From an uncultured Parabacteroides sp. (lineage in GTDB: Bacteria > Bacteroidota > Bacteroidia > Bacteroidales > Tannerellaceae): a DNA stretch of 64,000 nucleotides. Under the pieces are notes generated by a model. That model ran no database searches, had not been told where the DNA came from, and saw only the letters and a list, made by a program, of their open reading frames with translations. The position numbers and the translations under genes are program-made. The stretch covers positions 4,202 through 68,201 of the forward strand of contig UQLN01000023.1 of NCBI GenBank assembly GCA_900541965.1, given 5' to 3'. Positions within the stretch are counted from its first letter, which is position 1. Each line of letters opens with the position of its first letter. This document shows positions 1 through 9,383 of this stretch, piece by piece.

Positions 1-1258
1 AGGTATAAACATTCCGATACAACTTTCCGATGTCTCCTACTACCCCAATAAAAGTATTGAAAAAGCAACCGTACATTTCATTGCAAATAATGTTCCTTCT
101 ATGGGGTTACAGACATATTACTTGAACCCGTCGAACCAAATGACTCCACTGAGCCCGGCTCAAAATACAAAAGTGATTGAAAACACATATTATAAAATAG
201 AGCTTGTGGACGGTGGCATCAAACAGATTTTTGATAAAGAACTAAATGCACCCTTACTGAACACAAATAAGTTTTTAGGAGGTGAAGTTATTACCATGCG
301 TTCTATCGGAAACGGAGCCGGAGAGTTTGACGCTGTCCAACAACCTGATATGGACGGATTCGATAAAACATCTGCCCATGCTATTTCCTGGGAAATAAAA
401 GAAGACGGTCCGGTTTATACAACTTACAAAATGCGCACCCCTATCCGTAATGTTGTTATCGAGCAAACATTGCGTGTTTATCACCAGACAAAACAGATAG
501 ATATGGATGTCGATTTACTAAACTGGGATGGTGTTCTATATCGTGAATACCGTTTGATGTGGCCATTGGCTTTAGATAAAGCAGACGTCTCATATGAAGT
601 ACCTTATGGAGCATTAACAGTCGGTAAGGATGAGATGCCAGGAGCTGCCGGAGAAAGATATTATGTAAAGAATAAGGAACAACGTCCACGTGGTATCGGC
701 AACTGGATCAGTGCGGCAAATGATAAAGTAGCTGTTACTTTAACTTCTTCCGTCGCAGTAGCCGATTATATCGACCCAACGGATCAACCTGCGGATTATA
801 CAATTCTACAGCCTGTATTATTAGCTTCCCGTCATAGTTGCCACGGATTGGGTAATCCGTTTTTCCAGCCGGGAGACCACTCTTACCGTTTTTCCCTGAC
901 TTCCCATTCTTCAGGGTCCAGAGCACGCGAAGAACAAGGAGTATCTGCGAACGTTCCTTTACTTACCGTATTTAATCCGGTACAAAACGTAAATGCATCT
1001 TTACCGGAAACCGTATCTTTTATTTCAATAAAGAATCCGAATGTGAAGGTTACGGCATTAAAGAAGTGCGAAGATGACAATAGCTTTATCATACGTTTAT
1101 ATAACACATCTGCCGATAAACAGAAAGTGGATATAAATATTTACGGTAAACAGCCGGCAACCATTATCCATACAAACCTTATCGAAGAGGAAGTGAATCC
1201 GGTAGAATATATCCAGTTAGGCAAATATGCCATTGAAACCTATAAATTAAAATTGTAA
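1..1258 (+). CDS. GH38 alpha-mannosidase, C-terminal part (5' end outside window)
   Basis: The reading frame is open from base 2, so the gene starts upstream of the window and the ATG at 101 is internal. The visible ~419 residues match the C-terminal beta-sandwich half of glycoside hydrolase family 38, including a FDKEL...NTNKF segment and IGNGAGEF. These align with FDKQL and GNGAGEF in the second GH38 gene of this window (10553-13413). The protein ends IETYKLKL, as its paralogue ends IETYKLVL. GH38 enzymes are zinc-dependent retaining alpha-mannosidases; the catalytic half is not visible here. A GH92 mannosidase follows after 13 bases on the same strand, so the two are probably co-transcribed and act together on alpha-mannosides such as N-glycan mannose. 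Confidence 0.9.
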   Translation, partial: GINIPIQLSDVSYYPNKSIEKATVHFIANNVPSMGLQTYYLNPSNQMTPLSPAQNTKVIENTYYKIELVDGGIKQIFDKELNAPLLNTNKFLGGEVITMRSIGNGAGEFDAVQQPDMDGFDKTSAHAISWEIKEDGPVYTTYKMRTPIRNVVIEQTLRVYHQTKQIDMDVDLLNWDGVLYREYRLMWPLALDKADVSYEVPYGALTVGKDEMPGAAGERYYVKNKEQRPRGIGNWISAANDKVAVTLTSSVAVADYIDPTDQPADYTILQPVLLASRHSCHGLGNPFFQPGDHSYRFSLTSHSSGSRAREEQGVSANVPLLTVFNPVQNVNASLPETVSFISIKNPNVKVTALKKCEDDNSFIIRLYNTSADKQKVDINIYGKQPATIIHTNLIEEEVNPVEYIQLGKYAIETYKLKL

Positions 1259-1271
1259 ACGAAAAGTAAGT

Positions 1272-3638
1272 ATGAAAACACAGTTTTTTGCATCCGCCTG
1301 TTTTTTTGCTATCATAAGTTTTCTGACAGCTTGTTCGACAAAGGGGCAGACCGGAACAACAGAACAGGAATCATTAACACAATATGTAGATCCCTTAATA
1401 GGTACGGCACATTGCCGTTGGTTCCATTTTGCTCCGGGAGCATTACCTTTCGGCCTGGCCAAACCTGCCTCTGCTACAAATGCAAGCGCAGGCAACAAGT
1501 CCGGCTGGGAAGCTACAGGTTATGACTACCGGGATACTTCCATTGAAGGTTTTCCTTGCCTGCACGAGTTTCAGGTAGGAGGCATTGTCTTAATGCCTAC
1601 AAACGGGAAATTGAAAACAGTTCCCGGTGCTGTAAATTCCACAGGAGAAGGTTACCGCTCTGCTTTTGACCATGCCAATGAAGTGGTACAACCAGGATAT
1701 TATTCCGTCTTACTGAAAGACTATGGAATCAAAGCCGAGTTGACTGCAACCAAGCGCGTCGCTTACCAGAGATTTACATTCCCTGCCAATGAGCAAAGCC
1801 ATGTTCTGTTCGACATAGGAAATCGTCAGGGAGAAAGTGGAAAAGTCGTAGATGCCGAAGTTTCGATTTCTGATGAAGGATTAATCGAAGGCTGGGTAAA
1901 GACTTTGCCTCTATACAGTGATAAATATCAGTCAGGTGCTACAATCACGATGTATTTTTCAGCAGAAATGGATCGAAAGGCTGATGCATCCGGAGCTTTT
2001 AAGAAAACAGAAATATTCGCCGACCGAAAACAGGTTAAAGGCGTTGGAGCAGGCGTATATCTAACTTATAAAACAGAAGAGGGAGATAATGTAACAGCAA
2101 AGATCGGTCTGTCATATACCTCCGTTGCCAATGCCCGTTTAAATCGCGAAACAGAAACAGCACAAGGTAAACTCACATTCGAACAAGCTCAGGCAGCTTC
2201 CAAACAGACATGGGAAGAGTATTTAGGACGCATCCGTGTAGAAACACCCTCCAAAGAGGATAAAATCAAATTTTATACGGGTTTATACCATGCGATTTTA
2301 GGCCGTGGCTTAGCAAGCGATGTAAATGGAGCATACCCTAAAAATGACGGAACAATCGGACAAATTCCAATGAAAAACGGAAAGCCTGCTTTCTCCTTTT
2401 ATAATACGGATGGCATTTGGGGAGGTCAATGGGGACTTATTCAGGTTTGGGCATTGGCATATCCCGAATATTTATCCAATTACGTAAGCACTCATGTACA
2501 AGTATTTAAAGATGCCGGATGGTTAGGTGATGGCATTGCTTGCAGCCGCTACGTTTCCGGAGTAGGAACAAACCAGTTAGGCAATGTAATAGCCGCAGCA
2601 TATTTATGCGGCATACGTGATTTTGATATTGAAGCTGCCTATGCTGCAGCCCGGAAAAATGAATTGGACGGAGAAAACCGGCCGATGGGTGCCGGTAAAT
2701 TGGATACAGACCAATTTGTAAAATATGGTTATGTACCTCATAAAGACAAAGGTCCCTGGCCGGATGAGGCATGGATGTTTTCTGCCTCGCATACGCTGGA
2801 ATATTCATTTGGAGCTTATGCAGTGGCACAAATGGCTAAAGAATTGGGAAAAACGGATGATTATAATCAGTTGATGGAACTATCCAAAGGTTGGGAACGT
2901 ATCTATGACCCGGAATTAAATTTAATTCGCCCGAAACTGGAAAACGGCAAATTTATAGAAAACTTTGACCCGATGCAGGTTTGGCGCGGTTTTCAGGAAG
3001 GTAATGCCTGGCAATATACCTTCTACGTACCTCATGATCCGAAAGGGCTGATTGAAAAAGTGGGTACTGAAGAGTTTACACAACGTCTGGATAGTATATT
3101 TATCTGGTCCCAGGACAAAATGTTCAGCGGAGGTACAACAATTGATGCTTTTGCCGGCCTGCAAACATACTACAATCAGGGAAATGAACCTTGTTTACAT
3201 ATATCCTGGCTATTCAATGAGGCCGGGCATCCTTCCCTAACCCAGAAATGGGTACGTGCCATTTTAGATGAGTTTTACGGAACAGACGGTATTCATGGAT
3301 ATGGCTATGGGCAAGATGAAGACCAGGGGCAATTAGGTGCCTGGTATGTAATTTCATCATTAGGCATGTTTGATGTTGCAGGATTGGGAAACATTAATCC
3401 GGAGTTCTCATTAGGAAGTCCCAAGTTTGATAAGATTACCATCCAATTAGATAAAACATACTACAAAGGCGACCGGTTTGTTATCGAAACCACGAATAAC
3501 AGTAAAGAGAATAAATATGTCCAAAAATACGTATTAAACGGCCAACCGCTGGAAGGATTAAAAATTCCATTTAATACAGTAACAGCCGGCGGCAAGTTAG
3601 ACGTAGAAATGGGCAACACGCCTAAAGACTCATATTAA
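1272..3638 (+). CDS. GH92 alpha-mannosidase, lipoprotein
   Basis: This 788-residue protein is of glycoside hydrolase family 92, calcium-dependent exo-alpha-mannosidases common in Bacteroidales. The N-terminus is a lipoprotein signal (hydrophobic stretch then FLTAC at about residue 21), so it is probably tethered to a membrane. The N-terminal beta-sandwich starts near YVDPLIGTA and APGALPFGLAKP. The (alpha/alpha)6 domain carries the family signature GQDEDQGQLGAWYV around residue 680. It sits 13 bases after the GH38 gene on the same strand, suggesting joint transcription and sequential removal of mannose residues. A rho-independent terminator follows at 3767-3801. Linkage specificity cannot be told from sequence. 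Confidence 0.93.
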   Translation: MKTQFFASACFFAIISFLTACSTKGQTGTTEQESLTQYVDPLIGTAHCRWFHFAPGALPFGLAKPASATNASAGNKSGWEATGYDYRDTSIEGFPCLHEFQVGGIVLMPTNGKLKTVPGAVNSTGEGYRSAFDHANEVVQPGYYSVLLKDYGIKAELTATKRVAYQRFTFPANEQSHVLFDIGNRQGESGKVVDAEVSISDEGLIEGWVKTLPLYSDKYQSGATITMYFSAEMDRKADASGAFKKTEIFADRKQVKGVGAGVYLTYKTEEGDNVTAKIGLSYTSVANARLNRETETAQGKLTFEQAQAASKQTWEEYLGRIRVETPSKEDKIKFYTGLYHAILGRGLASDVNGAYPKNDGTIGQIPMKNGKPAFSFYNTDGIWGGQWGLIQVWALAYPEYLSNYVSTHVQVFKDAGWLGDGIACSRYVSGVGTNQLGNVIAAAYLCGIRDFDIEAAYAAARKNELDGENRPMGAGKLDTDQFVKYGYVPHKDKGPWPDEAWMFSASHTLEYSFGAYAVAQMAKELGKTDDYNQLMELSKGWERIYDPELNLIRPKLENGKFIENFDPMQVWRGFQEGNAWQYTFYVPHDPKGLIEKVGTEEFTQRLDSIFIWSQDKMFSGGTTIDAFAGLQTYYNQGNEPCLHISWLFNEAGHPSLTQKWVRAILDEFYGTDGIHGYGYGQDEDQGQLGAWYVISSLGMFDVAGLGNINPEFSLGSPKFDKITIQLDKTYYKGDRFVIETTNNSKENKYVQKYVLNGQPLEGLKIPFNTVTAGGKLDVEMGNTPKDSY

Positions 3639-3766
3639 TCTAAAAAGATGAGTCTCTTTATCTCGAAAAGGATTAGCACTTTAGAACATTAATAAAGATT
3701 TAAATCATATAACCAGAACCATTTCGTCATTGTTAGGATGACAGTACTTATGAAATATCATAGGCT

Positions 3767-3801
3767 AAAAAGGGTTGTTCGTGAGAATGGCCCTTTTTAT
3801 T
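3767..3801 (+). terminator. Rho-independent terminator of the GH38-GH92 unit
   Basis: An AAAAAGGG / CCCTTTTT hairpin with internal GTTC/GAAT pairing and a GTGA loop is followed by TTATT. It lies 129 bases after the GH92 stop codon. Confidence 0.7.
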
Positions 3802-3889
3802 CCTTCATTCCAAAAGAAACCCGAATACGACTAACTTAATCAGCATTTTAACAATTACATAATATCAGCATTTTCCCCTATTCCATAAC

Positions 3890-4515
3890 ATTCTAACAAA
3901 ACAATCCCCTTTTTAGTGACTCAACATACATATCTAAAAGGCTTTCCAGAAGAAAACAAACTCTTTTTAGTACTAAAAACCGGGTATTTCCATACTATCC
4001 GGAACCCATTTCCATCTATTCCGGGAATATTTCCTGTTATTTTGGCGATCAATTCCAACTATTTGCGCACTCAAATACAACTATCCGCGCGGACAAAACA
4101 TATATGTTTTGATTTTAAAGCATATATGTTTTGAAATCGAATCATATATGCTTTGTTTTTGATACTCTTGAATAAAAACACGGTTCTGGAATGATACTAA
4201 TACCAGACCAGATTCATATGTCAAATAGATTATTATCTCCCAACAAACGCAACAATATGATTAGACACAGAGACGCGGAAAACGCGGATTAATGCATGTT
4301 GTTTGCTTATTAATCCGCGTTTTCCGCGTCATCCACGTCTAATAAACAATATCCGCCTATTTATCTATTAGTAAGCATTATGCCATCTGCGTCAACAAAC
4401 AGATAAAGCTAAACCTCGCGAGAATAACGTATTTGCAACCATTCTCGGGTATGGATACATATAGACAACTCAGAAACAGGGTATTTTGTCTTTTTGATAT
4501 TTTGATAAAATAGGA
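3890..4515 (+). repeat. Long non-coding repeat element, copy A
   Basis: This intergenic stretch is a diverged inverted copy of 23480-24110. Shared blocks in order include the TTTTTAGTACTAAAAA palindrome near 3964-3980, three palindromes of the AAAACATATATGTTTT type (4098-4155), TTTTTGATACTCTTG (4156-4170), a hairpin with perfect 22-bp arms (4272-4293 and 4309-4330), TTTATCTATTAGTAA (4360-4374), CATCTGCGTCAACAAAC (4384-4400) and a GTATTTTGTC...TTTTGATA tail up to about 4515. No convincing protein is encoded: the 72-codon frame at 3916 is not kept in copy B. The element lies between the convergent ends of the GH92 gene and the GTPase-fusion gene. Function is unknown. Confidence 0.85.
4272..4330. 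repeat. Perfect 22-bp inverted repeat (hairpin)
   Basis: The arms at 4272-4293 and 4309-4330 are exact reverse complements (GACGCGGAAAACGCGG... / ...CCGCGTTTTCCGCGTC) around a 15-base loop. The equivalent hairpin in copy B (23663-23721) has one arm mismatch and a different loop. Confidence 0.9.
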
Positions 4516-4543
4516 CTGTCTTCATTTTTCCTCACGCCCCATT

Positions 4544-6127
4544 TCAAATACTATTTTTCCTCCTTTTAAAACAACTCTTATTCCGGCAAATAGCACAACC
4601 ATAGGTTTTTTTCTCTATCTCCTTTCCCACTGCAATCAGGGAACTTACCGATTTAAGAGGAAGCATCATGCATGATTTGGTCAGAGTGATACCACAAAAG
4701 CCCGATGGTAACATCGAAAAAAACAATTGCTGCTGAGATACATCCCAATCACAATACCCTGGGCTGTATGCATTACTCGCATTCAAATTCCAACGTTGCA
4801 TTCGTCGTTCAAGCAGTGATTGTCCATAACTTACAACAGATTCTGCTAATACGGAACCAAGTATATCTGCTATATAAGCAGCCATCACATCATTACTGTT
4901 TCTTTTCTCTGTAATCCACATATCCAATTCTTCACCGACAGAAGAAACCATTGTTACATAAAAATCCGCATCTTGCAATATCCTGGATATTTTTAAACCT
5001 GGTCGGAATAGCTTTCCTCCGATCTCCAAATGATGTTTATCTTTTTTCTTTCCGGTTAGAAAACGAAATCCTATCCGCGGACGACAAATAGACAAAGCCT
5101 CCTGCTTCAGAACATGGGTAAAATCAAGAATAAAAGAATCCGGTTTACTTTCCTTATATCCCATATAATTAAATAATTCTTCACTCGTCACTGTCAGTTC
5201 TTGAACCGTGCAGTCCACTTCTTCAGCATTCAGAAATGCAGAAAGCCATTCAACCGGAGAAACCCTATCTGCCTTGTTCCACCAGATTGACAAAAAACTT
5301 TTTCCCTCATACTCTATATCCGGTACAATATCCCAAGAGGATGAATCTCCAACAGCATCAAATCTATACCAGAGTTTCTTATCTATCTGCAACAAACCCT
5401 TTGCCCGAATAATTTGATAACCAAACAGCCGATTAATCTCTCGAAAACCTGTTTCAAAAAAAGAAATATCCAATGGAGAATTCAATTCAATGGTCTGCAT
5501 ACCATATTCCGGCATGGATATTTTCTTTTGAACCGGAAAAAATAACAACTGCTGCCTACGAAGATTTCTCCATATATCGCCCCACATTTTTTCATCTATC
5601 CTTCGATAATCATTTACGATAAGCAACTGTGGGTGCAACGTTAGTAATTCTTCTGTGATTAGCTCTACTTTTTCATCATTTACCAGTTCAGTCTTTGTCA
5701 GAAAAAGAAGAGAAGATATATGGAACTGACGATGATAAAATGTGGAATTCAATTTCATCAAGAAATCATATTGTGTTACATCCAATAAGGATATTACTCC
5801 TTTTAAGGAAAGATTAGGTATCTGAAACAAATCTTCCAATGAAGCAAGACCGGAAGGCTCGATCAGGACAATATCCGGATGAAAACGTTGACATATATCA
5901 TCTAACAGCTCGACCAGCTTTAACCGTAGTGTGCAACATACACACCCCGCCTTTAAATCAACTACATTAAATTGCTGTGACTGAAGATATGTTCCGTCAA
6001 CCGATTCATCTCCCGATTCATTTTCCAAAACAACCACTTGTTTATCTTTCAATTGATTTAATAAAAGATAATTAATCAAGGTTGTTTTGCCACTCCCTAA
6101 AAAGCCCCATATTACATAAACATCCAT
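4544..6127 (-). CDS. COG0523/CobW-type GTPase fused to a MetH-activation-like domain (predicted corrinoid reactivase)
   Basis: The 527-residue protein has two parts. Residues 1 to about 300 are a COG0523/CobW GTPase: P-loop GSGKTT at 11-16, the family's metal-binding CVCC at 62-65, and a CobW_C-like region near 200-290. Residues of about 310-527 resemble the activation domain of B12-dependent methionine synthase found in corrinoid operons: SPGYCDW at 455-461, LTKSCMMLPLKSV at 482-494, and a terminal CxxCxxxxC cluster (C511, C514, C519). Known activation proteins reductively rescue oxidised Co(II) corrinoid. I infer that this fusion reactivates the corrinoid protein encoded at 7569-8207, with GTP hydrolysis replacing the ATP-driven RamA type, which is absent here. 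It is last in the minus-strand block, 17 bases after the cupin gene. Confidence 0.8.
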   Translation of the reverse strand: MDVYVIWGFLGSGKTTLINYLLLNQLKDKQVVVLENESGDESVDGTYLQSQQFNVVDLKAGCVCCTLRLKLVELLDDICQRFHPDIVLIEPSGLASLEDLFQIPNLSLKGVISLLDVTQYDFLMKLNSTFYHRQFHISSLLFLTKTELVNDEKVELITEELLTLHPQLLIVNDYRRIDEKMWGDIWRNLRRQQLLFFPVQKKISMPEYGMQTIELNSPLDISFFETGFREINRLFGYQIIRAKGLLQIDKKLWYRFDAVGDSSSWDIVPDIEYEGKSFLSIWWNKADRVSPVEWLSAFLNAEEVDCTVQELTVTSEELFNYMGYKESKPDSFILDFTHVLKQEALSICRPRIGFRFLTGKKKDKHHLEIGGKLFRPGLKISRILQDADFYVTMVSSVGEELDMWITEKRNSNDVMAAYIADILGSVLAESVVSYGQSLLERRMQRWNLNASNAYSPGYCDWDVSQQQLFFSMLPSGFCGITLTKSCMMLPLKSVSSLIAVGKEIEKKTYGCAICRNKSCFKRRKNSI

Positions 6128-6144
6128 ATCACAGAAACCTTTTG

Positions 6145-6552
6145 TTACAGTCGATTCGTTATTTCCTTATATAGTTTTTGTCGTTGCTCTAAATCCAAAC
6201 CGATATACGCACAATCCTGCTTATGTGTATCTGATTTCTCTACAATAATCAGTTCTGCATCTTTGTCCATCGCAATATTATGCCATGTACCGGCTGAGAT
6301 ATTGTAGGTAACACCTGTTTTCATTTGCACACATTCAAAACTCATTTCATCCGGTTCGGCAGCAATCAGCACCGCTTTTCCTTTAAAAAGTATAAATACT
6401 TCATCCGTACTACGGTGCACTTCGATTTTATCTATATCATCAAAACCATTCATCGGCTGATAATTCAACTGTGCTACTTGCCAACCTTCACGAATAAAGA
6501 AAGGGTTATATCCTTCCTTCTCATGGTAATAGACTTCTATCATAACTTTCAC
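6145..6552 (-). CDS. Small cupin-fold protein
   Basis: This is a single-domain cupin of 132-135 residues. The cupin motifs show as HRSTDEVFILFKG near residues 47-59 and AGTWHNI near 107-113, giving His/Glu/His as likely metal ligands. The start is either GTG at 6552, overlapping the upstream stop as GTGA, or ATG at 6543. It lies inside the methyltransferase operon, 17 bases before the GTPase-fusion gene. Such cupins are often sugar-binding or isomerase-like, but the substrate cannot be read from sequence. A role in handling the demethylated sugar is only inference. Confidence 0.75.
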   Translation of the reverse strand: MKVMIEVYYHEKEGYNPFFIREGWQVAQLNYQPMNGFDDIDKIEVHRSTDEVFILFKGKAVLIAAEPDEMSFECVQMKTGVTYNISAGTWHNIAMDKDAELIIVEKSDTHKQDCAYIGLDLEQRQKLYKEITNRL

Positions 6553-7556
6553 AACTTATGATTATAATCTGCCAAAGCTTTATAAAACATGTCTATATTT
6601 TCAAACGGAATTTCCGGTGGGGTGTCGCATCCGGTCGATAATACATAATTTGCATAACTTCCAGTAGCCTGAAGCAAGCTCATTGTCGTATCGTAAACCT
6701 CTTGAGCAGATGCCATCTTCATAATAGAAACCGGATCGATATTTCCCATCACCAAAGCATCTGCAGGACAATGTTCCAAAGCATCTACCAAATTAATGCT
6801 ATTACCAAAATGATATCCGGCAGCTCCAGTATAAACCATAGCTTCCGTACACTGTCCCACATTTCCGCAATTATGCAAGATAACAGCAAAATCATCATCC
6901 TGTACCTTCTCTACAATCTTCTTTACATAAACAGATGAAAATTCCAGACAAGCTTCATTCGACAATAGGCCTGCAGCCGGTTCAGCAATAAGCACCCCGT
7001 TGGCACCAGCAGCCTTCAATGCCAGACAATAGTTGGTAATAAATTCCATACATTTTAATAATAGCGTTTTCATATTGTCCGGTTCAATATAAATAGCCAT
7101 CATAATTTCCGACATATCATAGAGTCTTCCCGCCAACGAATATGGACCGATACATCCGGACAAAACCGGCTTTGAAGCCTTTTCCGCGACTAAACGATTT
7201 GCCTTGATATACTCAGGAATCCGCCCTTTATCCAATAAAGGTATCTCTAATTGCTCTATATCTTCTATTGAAGAAACCAAGCGTCCCACAACATTCGGCA
7301 CTTCTGAGTCAGAGAAAGATATTTCGGCGCCAAAAGCTTCAGCTTCTACCGTCAAATCCATAATAACAGAAGATGCGGCAGACGGATATTTATCAGCCAA
7401 GGCTTTTATTGCCTCATAATGAACCTGGCCATTTGTCACGGCATCTCTTACATTCCTCCCAATTAATTCAATTCCGGAATGTGTCATAATCGGAATTGCA
7501 ATCCTTTCTTCCGCAGCAATCACAGATGCAATCCATTCTTTCATATTAATCTTCAT
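6549..7556 (-). CDS. UroD/MtaA-family corrinoid-dependent methyltransferase
   Basis: The 335-residue protein belongs to the uroporphyrinogen-decarboxylase fold branch that includes MtaA and CmuA (methylcobamide:thiol methyltransferases), not haem synthesis. The zinc-site residues of this branch are visible: H228 and C230 in HNCGN, and C310 in STGC. It sits 12 bases downstream of the corrinoid protein gene and overlaps the cupin start. One of the two UroD-fold enzymes here probably demethylates the substrate onto cobalt and the other passes the methyl to a thiol acceptor. Which does which is undecided. Coenzyme M is not expected in this organism, so homocysteine is a candidate acceptor (inference). 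Confidence 0.85.
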   Translation of the reverse strand: MKINMKEWIASVIAAEERIAIPIMTHSGIELIGRNVRDAVTNGQVHYEAIKALADKYPSAASSVIMDLTVEAEAFGAEISFSDSEVPNVVGRLVSSIEDIEQLEIPLLDKGRIPEYIKANRLVAEKASKPVLSGCIGPYSLAGRLYDMSEIMMAIYIEPDNMKTLLLKCMEFITNYCLALKAAGANGVLIAEPAAGLLSNEACLEFSSVYVKKIVEKVQDDDFAVILHNCGNVGQCTEAMVYTGAAGYHFGNSINLVDALEHCPADALVMGNIDPVSIMKMASAQEVYDTTMSLLQATGSYANYVLSTGCDTPPEIPFENIDMFYKALADYNHKL

Positions 7557-7568
7557 AATGCATTTATT

Positions 7569-8207
7569 TTAAGCAATAGCAAGCAACTCTTTAGCCTTCA
7601 ACACAGCCGCATTCGCATTACTGCTATATCCGTCTGCTCCAATCTGATTAGCAAATATTTCATTTACAGGTGCACCTCCAACCATTACTTTCACCTGATC
7701 ACGCATTCCTGCCTTTTGAAGAGCATCAATAACTCCTTTCATGTTATTCATGGTTGTTGTCAACAAAGCAGACAGACATAAAATATCAGGTTTCTCCTCT
7801 TTTACCGTTTCAATAAATTTATCGGTTGGGATATTCACTCCCAGATTAACCACCTCAAAGCCACAACCTTCGAACATAGATGCAACTAAATTCTTTCCAA
7901 TATCGTGCAAATCTCCAAAAACAGTTCCAATCACAATCTTGCCAATAATCGTTGTATTTTCTCCTTTTATATGTGGTTTCAATAACTCTAACGAGCCTTT
8001 CATTGCTCTGGCTGCCATTAATAATTCCGGTACATATGCTTTTTGTTGCTGAAAGCGATCCCCTATTTCTTCCATCGCTTTGATCATATAGTTATTTATC
8101 ACCTCCTGTATGTCCAATTGCTCTTCAATAATCTGATGAGTCACTTCTACAGCCGGTTCTAATTTTCCAGCAATAATCGCTTCGCGTAATCTATTTAAAT
8201 CTACCAT
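7569..8207 (-). CDS. Corrinoid (B12-binding) methyltransferase protein, MtaC/MtbC type
   Basis: This 212-residue protein has the two-domain layout of methyl-carrying corrinoid proteins: a helical cap (about residues 1-85) and a Rossmann-like B12-binding domain. The D-x-H-x-x-G signature is present as DLHDIG at 99-104, with H101 the expected lower cobalt ligand. Downstream motifs SALLTTTM and GGAPVN are typical of the family. It lies between two UroD-fold methyltransferase genes (gaps 10 and 12 bases), a classic three-component methyl-transfer arrangement. It should cycle between Co(I) and methyl-Co(III) and need reactivation, probably by the GTPase fusion at 4544-6127. Confidence 0.93.
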   Translation of the reverse strand: MVDLNRLREAIIAGKLEPAVEVTHQIIEEQLDIQEVINNYMIKAMEEIGDRFQQQKAYVPELLMAARAMKGSLELLKPHIKGENTTIIGKIVIGTVFGDLHDIGKNLVASMFEGCGFEVVNLGVNIPTDKFIETVKEEKPDILCLSALLTTTMNNMKGVIDALQKAGMRDQVKVMVGGAPVNEIFANQIGADGYSSNANAAVLKAKELLAIA

Positions 8208-8217
8208 AATATTTTAT

Positions 8218-9285
8218 TTATAAGTTTTGTAAACACATTATTTCTTCGTATGATCCGTAACGACGGGCTGCAGCAATAAAAGCTTTGAAGTTCTCCGGAG
8301 GTGTATTCCGTCCCATAGCACAACCCGAACTAATGATATGACCACGCCCTTTAGTTGCATTCACCAGATTCTTCACAGCTTCGTCCACTTCAGACGGTGA
8401 ACCGATTACAAGTGGAAAACAAGGATCAATATTTCCCATTAATACTGTATCTGCAGAAATCAGACTACGTGCTTCTTTAATATCCAACATCCAATCCACC
8501 TCCAAAATCTTTGCACCAGTTGTTCCCATATCCTCAATAATACCATTTGTATTACCACAAATATGGATAGAAAACGGAATGCCATAATCTTGAACTTCCT
8601 TCGCCAAGCTACGTTCGGGTTCAAGAGCAAATTGACGATACATCTCGGGGGAAATTAAATTCGGACCGGCAAATGCATCTCCAATAGAAGTTGCATGTGC
8701 ACCTGCATCTTTCTGCGCTTTTGCAAAAACAGCACTGATTTTTCTACAATAATCTAATACATCTTTGATCAATTGTTCATCTTCTGTCATTAGATCCATC
8801 ATAAACTGAGTTGTACCACGTAGCAAACAAGCAATACTAAATGGCCCCTGATCTGCACGTCCCATGATAAAGACATGATCTCCAATTGCTTCTTTTAATG
8901 TATGTGTTGCTTCCAACCATTCACACAAACGACCGGATTTCATAGGATCCGGAATTGGCATATCATATACATCCCGCAAATTTTTTAATACCGGTTCACT
9001 TTCATCAACAATTGCAGGTTCGTCATCTCTAAAAATCACTTTAGCTCCAACTGATTCTGCAATCGTTGCATCATCAAAATCAATAACGCAACCGTCATAA
9101 CCATATTTTTCTTGTGAAATAATATGAGCCTGGGCCATCTTTCGACCATTTTTATTTACATCACTGATTTTCATTCCTGCTGTTTCAACCGCCAACATAA
9201 AGCATTGCGGAACAATAGGAAGCTTATCGGCCATTTCTCCTTTCAGAACAGCCATGCATCGTTCCAAAGATGTCATTTCTTTCAT
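8218..9285 (-). CDS. UroD-family methyltransferase (second component)
   Basis: A 355-residue UroD-fold methyltransferase, clearly diverged from the copy at 6549-7556. Predicted zinc ligands are H241 and C243 in HICGN and C322 in SSGC. Family motifs MGNIDP and NTPPENF are also present. It opens the methyl-transfer part of the block, 98 bases after the MFS gene, so a separate internal promoter is possible. Methyl donor and acceptor are not identifiable from sequence. Its pairing with a corrinoid protein excludes a haem-pathway role with good confidence. Confidence 0.85.
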   Translation of the reverse strand: MKEMTSLERCMAVLKGEMADKLPIVPQCFMLAVETAGMKISDVNKNGRKMAQAHIISQEKYGYDGCVIDFDDATIAESVGAKVIFRDDEPAIVDESEPVLKNLRDVYDMPIPDPMKSGRLCEWLEATHTLKEAIGDHVFIMGRADQGPFSIACLLRGTTQFMMDLMTEDEQLIKDVLDYCRKISAVFAKAQKDAGAHATSIGDAFAGPNLISPEMYRQFALEPERSLAKEVQDYGIPFSIHICGNTNGIIEDMGTTGAKILEVDWMLDIKEARSLISADTVLMGNIDPCFPLVIGSPSEVDEAVKNLVNATKGRGHIISSGCAMGRNTPPENFKAFIAAARRYGSYEEIMCLQNL

Positions 9286-9383
9286 TTCTATTTATAATCT
9301 AATTTGTTTATTAATATTTCAAATCAAACAATACCCGATTAAACGAAGACAAGACTATTACTCATCATTTTCAATAATCAGGC

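Noticed and set aside
3916..4134. 72-codon plus-strand frame inside repeat copy A
   Set aside because: The corresponding frame is interrupted in repeat copy B, there is no family resemblance, and the region's conservation is in palindromes rather than codons.
9286..9383. Cobalamin riboswitch before the methyltransferase genes
   Set aside because: The 98-base gap is too short for a full riboswitch, and no B12-box-like sequence was recognised.
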